Below are positions 16,901 through 22,971 of a stretch of DNA of 22,971 bases, one piece after another (the stretch's first letter is position 1; each line of letters begins with the position of its first letter). The position numbers and the translations under genes were made by a program. This DNA is from Spirogloea muscicola (lineage: Eukaryota > Streptophyta > Zygnematophyceae > Spirogloeales > Spirogloeaceae). The stretch lies in NCBI GenBank assembly GCA_009602725.1, contig WELB01000021.1, forward strand, positions 442,787 to 465,757, written 5' to 3'. The notes under the pieces were generated by a model that was not told the DNA's origin, searched no databases, and saw only the letters and a program-made list of their open reading frames with translations.

Positions 16901-17242
16901 ATTCTGCTCCCACGATCCACAAAGACGACAATGGCATCAAGTCCATTCCGCGTCTTAGGCAATATTGATAATATCAATACTTACATCAGGCCTATTCCGC
17001 TCAGAACTCTTCAGGGGTTGTAGTAGTCCGGCTGGTTTGCCAGGAATTGCCGTGCTTCGCTGGCATGTGGCACATCTTTGTACCAAAGCATGTACATGGA
17101 ACCAGCAAAGGCGTCTCACAGCCTTTCTGGTCTTGTTGACTCTCATATGACCACTGTATGGCATATCATGCAGCTCCTGCATGATGGTGCTCCGCACGGC
17201 GTTGTAGTCCGGGACACAATGGCGTCGCCGTGCCACCGAAAG
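16901..17242 (-). pseudogene. Element F integrase: H2C2 zinc domain and start of core
   Basis: Minus strand. HCVPDYNAVRSTIMQELHDM and PYSGHMRVNKTRKAVRRLCW give the two histidines. VQRCATCQRS gives the two cysteines of the HHCC zinc-binding domain. The core begins RPDVSIDIINIA and, after a frame change, RNGLDAIVVFVDR with the first catalytic aspartate. It is cut at 16901 by an LTR-A end. The RNase H part of the same element lies beyond the solo LTR-C at 18027. Confidence 0.9.
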
Positions 17243-18026
17243 TGTGATGACCCTGACCCTTAAGAGCGCAGTCAGGGGTCAGTTTGTCCTTATTGGTTTT
17301 GGTCGCTGGGATGAAGAGATAAACCCCCAGCACAGTGAGGCACGCGTGTACTACGCAGCGGCATACCTTGCCCTGAGGCGCCGCCAAGAGGCGGCGACTC
17401 ACCTCTCAGGTACGGGCCAGGGACTGTCCTCAAGGGAAGCAGTTGGCGCCTTACTCAAGGAGAGCCGATGAAGATCCGCGACGACGGAATGCGGCGACGG
17501 CCCGAGTCTGCACTTAGCCCTACTTGTAGTGCTCCATGTGCCACCCTCCCCAGGGTTCTCTGGGAGGCTCGTCTCAGGGCCCACCTTCGGGAAGGCGGGC
17601 CCGACAAGGGGAATCTAGTGCGAGGGCAGGCCACGCGGCTCCCTTCTGGAAGCGGCGGCCGGCCCGCAGCGCCGCCTTGTGGCGGCGCCCTGCAGCGCCG
17701 GCTTGCGGCGCCGCCAGTGGGTCACGGGTCACGGCGTCACGGGCGCGCCACACGTGACAAATATACGTCATTGCGAGCACTGCGGCAGATTCATGAATAT
17801 GCCGAGGAGCTCCGCTTTAGAAGTCCAGGATTCGCCACCTCTGCTGGAGGCGGCGCGCCTGCACGTCGCATCGTTAGCATCGTTATATCGTCGGCTCGTC
17901 ACACCGCGCGACACCTCACGCGGCGCTCTCGCGCGTCGCACGCGCATCGCACGCGTCAGTCGCGTGCGCATCAGTGATCAGCGCTTAACTCGAAGTTAGG
18001 CGTCCCGTAACGGCGGGGACTTTACA
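17243..18026 (-). repeat. Solo LTR-C, 784 bp, with perfect target duplication
   Basis: Minus strand: starts TGTAAAGTCCCCGCCG at 18026 and ends GGGTCAGGGTCATCACA at 17243. Flanked by GAAAG at 17238-17242 and GAAAG at 18027-18031. The same family as 9719-10430, in the opposite orientation. It splits element F between the RNase H tether and the integrase zinc domain. Confidence 0.95.
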
Positions 18027-19685
18027 GAAAGCCTATATCATTAGTGTGTGCGTCCGTTGATTGCCGCCACAACCCAAGGGTCTGTGCCATACCCATCACG
18101 AGTCGCACGTACACATCAGAGAGATTGGCAGTCGGTTGCCGAGAAGCGCCGCGAGAAGGACACATGCCTGCATCCGCATCTCTCAACGCATGCAAGGCAA
18201 GCACTGCAGCAGCCCCTGCAATGTTGCGGCTCATTGGGTCCGCAATATTGAGCCTTCCAGGGCAGTACCGCTGGAAGCGGAATGATGCCATACATTCAGC
18301 CCACCGAGCTTGCCGCATCGTCAGTTGTTGATGAGTGTGGAAGCAAGTCAACGGGCAAAGATCCGTGAATAGTGGGAAGTCCTCGCTATCGAGGTAGCCA
18401 CACCAACTTCGGAAGGCGTGCACCACAGCAAGCAGCTCTTGCTCACCCGTAGTAGTTTCGCTCTGCGCGGGGATCAGCAGGCGACTCTCGACTCTCGAAC
18501 GCCATTGGGTGGCCCTCTTATGAGAGCACCACACCAATTCTGGTCAAAGAGGCGTCACAAATCAGCTCATAAGGCACCCCTTCTCGAGGAAAGGCGAGTA
18601 CAGGCGGAGACGTAAGTGACTGTTGGAATCCCTCGGATGGCCTCTGACGTTCGGACGACCACTTCCAGGGTCCGTCCTTACGAGTGAGCCGCGTAGAGGA
18701 AGTGCCAAGTTCTCACAGCCTGGTAGGACCTAGTAATCTGCAGAACCCAGAGAGGATCGCAGCTGAGGCACATTTCGTGGCACAGGCCAAGATTTGTACG
18801 AGCGAAGTCTTCATGGGGTCGACCCGCATCCCGGCCTTGCCCACAACATGCCCAAGGTATGTCAGCTCCGGCTGGTAAAACACACATATGGACCGCTTGG
18901 CATACAGCTGGTTCTCACGTAGCAGCTGCAGGACTCGACGTAGGTGCATCACGTGGTCATTCTGTGTTTTGCTGAACACCAGGATGTCGTCCAAGTAAAT
19001 CAGCACGAAGTCGTACAGAAGGAAGCCCAAAACCTCGTCATCATCGTCTGAGAAGTGCCCGGTGCGTTGACCAGACCAAACCTCAGCACCTTGAATAGAA
19101 GTATCCAATCTGCGTACAAACCCGACTTTGGGACATCCGCAGGCGTGATACGAATCTGGTGATACCTACTTTGCAAGTCAAGGGAGCTAAAGACAGTAGC
19201 TCCTGCGAGGGGATCGAATAGGTCATCTCTGCGCGGCAAAGGGTATTGTTTCTTGATAGCCAGCTAATTCAAAGCTCGATAGTCGATGCCAATTCGGAAA
19301 CTGCCGTCTTTCTTCTTCGCGAAGAGTATTGGTGCACGGTACGGCGACTGAGAAGGCTCCACGACTGAGAAGGCTCCACATGGCCCTTCCTGAGCAAGGC
19401 CTCCGCTTAGGCTTTGCATCTCCCAAAATTCGAAAGTACTCAGTCTCTACATCGGTATGTACGGCAGCTCCGCGCCGGGCTCCATCGGGATGGTACGAGC
19501 CACGCCTTGGTGAAGCGGTACCGTCCGGAAAGAGTCGAGAAACACATCCGCAAATTCCTCCAGCGACCTATCAAGAATCCCGCTTGTGAGGCCAGCGCAC
19601 TCACATACGAGTCAGGGACGGACTCGTCAGACAACGTCATAACCACAAGGTACGCGCGGACGAAATGCCAAAGTCATGGGCCCAA
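18027..19685 (-). pseudogene. Element F pol: linker, RT, RNase H
   Basis: Minus strand, from about 19685: linker VMTLSDESVPDSYVSALASQ and, after shifts, sequence matching the EFADVF segment. RT has APILFAKKKDG-like sequence, [38 protein letters not shown] and the intact catalytic box [11 protein letters not shown] (YLDD at 18986-18997). ENQLYAKRS and ELTYLGHVVGKAGMRVDP follow. RNase H includes ESRLLIPAQSETTTGEQELL, AVVHAFRSW, TDLCPLTCFHTHQQLTMRQA and the tether PGRLNIADPMSRN. Lesions include a 17-bp tandem duplication (19345-19378) and several frame changes. It is closely related to E1 (same RT and RNase H motifs). Confidence 0.88.
19345..19378. repeat. 17-bp tandem duplication in F RT
   Basis: CGACTGAGAAGGCTCCA occurs twice in a row (19345-19361 and 19362-19378). 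Seventeen bases shift the RT frame. E1 has a single copy of the corresponding sequence. Confidence 0.95.
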
Positions 19686-19689
19686 GTCA

Positions 19690-20666
19690 AATTCCCTTAC
19701 GCATCAATGTTATAAGACGGTTGTGTCTTGCCATTTCATCGAGTTGGCACTGGGCTTTGATGTGATGTTGGGCGAAAAGTTGTGTGCTACTGCGGCCCTC
19801 CTCGACTTTGACGCGCGGACTTGCTCGGGCCATCGCGGTGCTCGTCGTTTTGCATTGTACAATGACGCACCCCGAATGTCACCGCCTGTGACGAATTCCT
19901 CTATTCAGCTGTTGGCTGTGCAGTTTAAGATGCCTCTTCACTCAGAACCGACCTCGCTTGTGTATCTATTATTGGTGATGAGTAATGAGAGTCTCCTCCC
20001 GACTCAGTAGTAGTGAGTACTTTGGCCTCACATGGTGCGGCTATTGACAGTTTGTTGGCGGAATTTCAGATGTATTCCCGAATGCTATTCCAGACGATTT
20101 GCCTCGGGATCGAGCTCACAATTTCATTGAAGCCCGGCGCTTCACCGCCGTGCCGTCCTCTGTACCGACTGAGTCCTCTCGAATCTTGGGAGATGCAGTC
20201 CCAAGTGGAGGAACTGCTACGAAAAGGGCACTCTGAGCCCTTCCTAGTCGCCATACAGAGCACCAATCCTCCTCGTGAAGAAGAAAGATGGTCGTGCATC
20301 GACTTTTGAATGTGCATCGATTATCGAGCCCTGAACAAGCTCACTGTCAAGAACCGACACCCTTTGCCTTGAATTGACGACCTGTTCGCTCGTCTCGTGG
20401 GAGCTTATGTGTTCAGCTCCCTCGATCTGCAAGGCGCTTATCACCAAATTCGTATTTCACACCTGAGGACGTCCCAAAGCCGGCATTCTGTACGCTGCTC
20501 GGTCACTTTCAATTCAAGGTGCTCAGCTTTGGCTTGACCATTGCACCTGACACATTTCAGGCTGTGATGACGAAAGTCTTTGACTCCCTACCGTATGATT
20601 TTGTGCTGGTCTAATTGGATGACATACTGGTGTTCAGTAAAGCGCCTGAGGATGACGTCCTGTTTT
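19690..20666 (+). pseudogene. Element G: decayed protease-RT
   Basis: Plus strand. It begins after the protease active site with ALGFDVMLGEKLCATAALLD, like AFDVILGDDWLCATSACLD of E1, and CSGHRGARRFALYND. The linker has VSTLASHGAAIDSLLAEF and RPLYRLSPLESWEMQSQVEE. RT has SCIDF, a stop, then CIDYRALNKLTVKNRHPLP and VGAYVFSSLDLQGAYHQIRI. The catalytic box reads [10 protein letters not shown], with TAA at 20612-20614 in the place of tyrosine. Homology ends at about 20666, where the foldback repeat begins. It points away from F, so the two pol copies lie head to head around 19.69 kb. Confidence 0.85.
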
Positions 20667-20756
20667 GTAGTTTCTCCGGCTCCTCTTTCTTTGGCTTTGG
20701 ACATTGTCCATTCTTTTTTGGGCTGGCTTTGCCAGCCCCTCTTCTCAATGGGCGCG
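20667..20756 (+). repeat. Foldback arm P1
   Basis: Contains GGCTTTGGACATTGTCCATT and the internal palindrome GGGCTGGCTTTGCCAGCCC. It pairs with 21502-21595 in inverted orientation and more weakly with the adjacent 20780-20825, giving a local hairpin. Confidence 0.85.
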
Positions 20757-20849
20757 CATTGAGAGGAGGGCTCGCCCAGTGAGGATAGGGGCTGGAAAAG
20801 CCAGCCCAGAAAAGAATATACAAAGGACGAGAAGGGGCCAGGGGAAGTA

Positions 20850-21330
20850 CGAAGAACAACAAGCACAGGAAAGAAGCGAAGCAGCTACGAAGCACTCAGT
20901 AACCCCTGCTAAGCAGCCTCAGGTCAGAGAGACTGGGTTCCTGGAAGCGGGTCCCCTCGCCAGAGCCAGAGGCAGCAGCGAGGGCTCTGCCTGCACGCAG
21001 CGCGGGCCATAGACCTCTGCAGCGAGACGGCCAAGCGCATGCGGTACACCTGCGCTATCGACCCTGCTGCATGGGAGTCCACCGGCTCCCCATGGAAGCG
21101 GCGGGCAACGGCGTGACGAGAGAGCTGGTTAAGCAGCTCGAGCCACCGAGCGCCCAGCGCCCCGTGCGTATCGATGGCGAGCGGGAAGAACTCGTCTTCC
21201 CCGCGGGTGATCTGCGTATTTTAGCTCCTTGGCCGGAGCTGCGCAGGCTACCGCATACCCAGCTTTGGTGGCACACTGGGTTGGATGGGAGCGGTCATAG
21301 GAGTCGGTGGTCACCACGTCCAGGAGAAGA
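20850..21330. other. Loop of foldback P, no gene recognised
   Basis: Begins with the module GCAGCTACGAAGCACTCAGT that also ends the 16.3-16.5 kb insertion. The remainder (about 20960-21330) is GC-rich with open stretches on both strands and no recognised motif; the frame from 21071 to 21355 is open but cannot be supported as a gene. Confidence 0.45.
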
Positions 21331-21501
21331 CCTTGTCCATTCTTTTAGCTCGTAGTTTGGCCCCTTCGAACCTTGTCAATTCTTTTCGGGCTGGCTTCTC
21401 ACAGCCCTTGTCCCCATTGGGAGAGCCACTTCTTCTATTCTTTTGGGCTGGCCTCTCCCAGCCACCAGTTAATCTGGCCGCGCTTGCTCTGTGAGAGAAA
21501 A

Positions 21502-21595
21502 GCGCGCCCATAGAAAAGAGGGGCTGGCCAAGCCAGCCCAAAAAAGAATGGACAATGTCCAAAGCCAAAGCAAGAGGAGCCGGACAAAGGACTAC
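21502..21595 (-). repeat. Foldback arm P2
   Basis: The reverse complement reads GGCTTTGGACATTGTCCATT with the same flanks as P1, starting GTAG and ending GGGCGCGC. A third, same-orientation copy of part of this arm lies at about 21966-22030. Confidence 0.85.
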
Positions 21596-22280
21596 ACTAC
21601 AACATACTGCAGAACACAGAAACGATGCAGAGGAAAGCTCAGTACCCACGAGTGAGCAACATCAGGTCTGAGTAGCTCGCTGCAGGGAAAGAGGCGCTCC
21701 GCCGAGACCCAGAGGCGGCGGCCAAAGCACGGCCTGCGCGCGTATGGACGGCGTGGGCAAGGGAAGAAGTGGCTCTCCCAATGGGGGCAAGGGCTGTGAG
21801 AAGCCAGCCCGAAAAGAATTGACAAGGTTCGAAGGGGCCAAACTACGAGCTAAGCAGCGACTGCGGGGCCTTGAGAGGCTATGGCCTTCTCACAGCCCTT
21901 GCCCCCATTGGGAGAACCACTTCTTTCTCTCCCAGCCACCACTTAATCTGGTCGCGCTTGCTTGGAAGAGGGGTTGGCAAAGCCAGCCCAAAAAAATAAT
22001 GGACAATGTCCGAAGCCAAAGAAGAGGAAGTGGCTCTCCCAATGGGGGCAAGGGCTGTGAGTAGCCAGCCCGAAAAAATTTGACAAGGTTCGAAGGGGCC
22101 AAAGTACGAGCTAAGCAAGCGACTGCGGGGCCATGGCAGAACGAAGAAAGAAAAAAGCGCGGCCAGATTAACTGGTGGCTGGGAGAGGCCAGCCCAAAAG
22201 AATGGACAAGGTCTGAGAGAGGAGCCGGAACTACAAAACACTGCAAAACACATAGACGATGCAGACGGAAGCTCAGTAGG

Positions 22281-22720
22281 GGGGATAAACAGTGGCTGGG
22301 AAGGGACTGGGACCCGATAGCCCCGTGCACATGTCGAAGACGTGGGCCGCTGCTGCGCCTCGTCTGGACGGCGCCCGCGGTGGCGAAGCTTTCTCACACG
22401 GTACACGTGGCCACGAGCCCGCCACGTGGCGCTCGCTAGGCGGGGAAGCCGGCCCCCCCCACTCCCGCTAGCTGCGCTCGGCTCCGCGACCGTCCAATCG
22501 AGACGGGGCAGATCCGGCGGCCTTGTGGGCTGCCCTGCGACCAGCGGCCCAGGTTAGCGGGAGCCCACGCCCGCTAATTTATCGGTAAACCGCCGGTGCT
22601 GGATGGCTCTCTCCTGTTCAAACGGTGCTCCCGCGGCAAGACGTGTCTAGCGAGGCGGTGCCGTTCCGGCTCCTCGCGGCCGACTGGCCGTCGATGTGCT
22701 GCGAGACATTCACCATCAGT
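22281..22720. other. GC-rich sequence with two G-boxes
   Basis: No retroelement homology. Two CACGTG hexamers lie at 22404-22409 and 22423-22428; the second is in the 10-base palindrome GCCACGTGGC (22421-22430). In plants such sites bind bZIP and bHLH factors. No transcription start or gene can be shown. Confidence 0.4.
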
Positions 22721-22775
22721 TCCAGTGGGCCTAATTGGGCCCGACAGTCCACCATTGGTCCACTGGGCCCAATAA
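22721..22775. promoter_or_regulatory. Cluster of TGGGCC/T motifs
   Basis: TGGGCCT (22726), TTGGGCCC (about 22735) and TGGGCCC (22764) lie within 45 bases. TGGGCC/T is the site II element of many plant promoters, bound by TCP factors. Orientation and target gene are unknown; the GGGCCC cores are also self-complementary. Confidence 0.35.
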
Positions 22776-22836
22776 CTAGGCGGTCGCCGACGCCCTCGAG
22801 ATCGCCGCCGACGCCACCGCCGCCAACCCGCCTCTC

Positions 22837-22860
22837 GCCGCCGCCGCCGCCGCCGCCGCC
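22837..22860. repeat. (GCC)8 microsatellite
   Basis: Eight uninterrupted GCC triplets inside a longer imperfect GCC-rich stretch (about 22803-22872). Such runs are common in 5' untranslated and early coding exons of GC-rich plant and algal genes, but no gene is supported here. Confidence 0.95.
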
Positions 22861-22971
22861 ATCGCCGTCGCCGCGTGCGAGATGCGGCAGACGGCGGCCG
22901 CGAGCCACGGCAGTGCTCTCCAGCCGGTCCCGGAGGCGCAGCAGCGCGGCTAGGAGCGCGGCGCAGCGCTG

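Larger units (their letters stand above)
20667..22280. repeat. Foldback repeat complex of GGGCTGGC modules
   Basis: A 1.6-kb tract of interlocking inverted repeats. P: 20667-20756 against 21502-21595, about 90 bp with few differences (shared core GGACATTGTCCATTC...GGGCTGGC). Q: 21347-21437 against 21764-21857 (core CCCCTTCGAACCTTGTCAAT). S: about 21436-21484 against 22156-22206 (core CCACCAGTTAATCTGGCCGC). R: 21889-21929 against 22026-22066 (core CCCATTGGGAGA). A tail module (ACGATGCAGA, then GGAA and GCTCAGTA) recurs at about 21622-21646 and 22256-22279 in the same orientation. No supported protein. It could be a foldback/MITE-like non-autonomous element family or nested LTR pieces. Confidence 0.8.

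Noticed and set aside
22618-22908. Minus-strand open frame of 96 residues with a polyglycine run
   Set aside because: The glycine run is the (GCC)n microsatellite read backwards, and no domain or conserved motif supports a gene.

Overview
This is eukaryotic nuclear DNA, and almost all of it is a graveyard of nested Ty3/gypsy-type LTR retrotransposons. I see no bacterial operon, rRNA, tRNA or CRISPR array. At least two families are chromoviruses, because chromodomain remnants sit downstream of integrase. Two 5' LTRs are followed by a primer-binding site resembling the complement of initiator-Met tRNA, as in many plant and algal LTR elements. The DNA is GC-rich. The last ~0.6 kb carries G-boxes, TGGGCC/T motifs and a (GCC)n tract that would suit a plant or green-lineage promoter. 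I favour a plant/algal lineage but cannot name the organism.

Layout. 1-4525 (-): element E1, the best-preserved copy: 5' LTR, PBS, Gag-protease ORF, then RT-RNase H running off the window edge. 4526-5171: two fragments of LTR family D, head to head around a 70-bp pol scrap. 5172-6736 (-): element E2 (LTR-B, PBS, leader, truncated gag). 6737-7640 (-): 3' end of element E3 (chromodomain, PPT, LTR-E). 7641-9129: mostly unrecognisable, with an LTR-like remnant and a GPY/F integrase scrap. 9130-9718 (+): decayed RT (I). 9719-10430: truncated LTR-C. 10431-10975 (-): integrase core fragment (J). 11141-11668: solo LTR-A. 12400-16835 (+): chromovirus H (RT, RNase H, integrase, chromodomain, PPT, 3' LTR-D), interrupted by a solo LTR-B with a perfect 5-bp target duplication. 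16836-16900: end of another LTR-A. 16901-19685 (-): pol of element F, interrupted by a solo LTR-C with a perfect 5-bp duplication. 19690-20666 (+): decayed pol of element G. 20667-22280: an array of interlocking inverted repeats. 22281-22971: GC-rich, possibly promoter-like sequence.

How the parts relate. The four main LTR families (A-D) start with TGTAA or a close variant, mostly end in TTACA, and share a similar internal order (GGGCCC-rich block, then a GCTGCTGCC tract). Families B, D and E carry their own short tandem repeats in the upstream half. Ranked by damage, E1 is youngest (two apparent frame lesions and one nonsense codon in over 3.5 kb of coding sequence). F and H are intermediate; G, I and E3 are oldest. 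The three complete solo LTRs with target duplications show that LTR-LTR recombination has repeatedly removed element interiors here.

I found no clearly new gene system. The least explained sequence is the foldback repeat complex at 20.67-22.28 kb, whose modules also turn up inside LTRs at 6.8-6.95 and 16.3-16.5 kb. The histidine-rich pentapeptide repeat in E1 Gag comes second. All alignments were done by eye.
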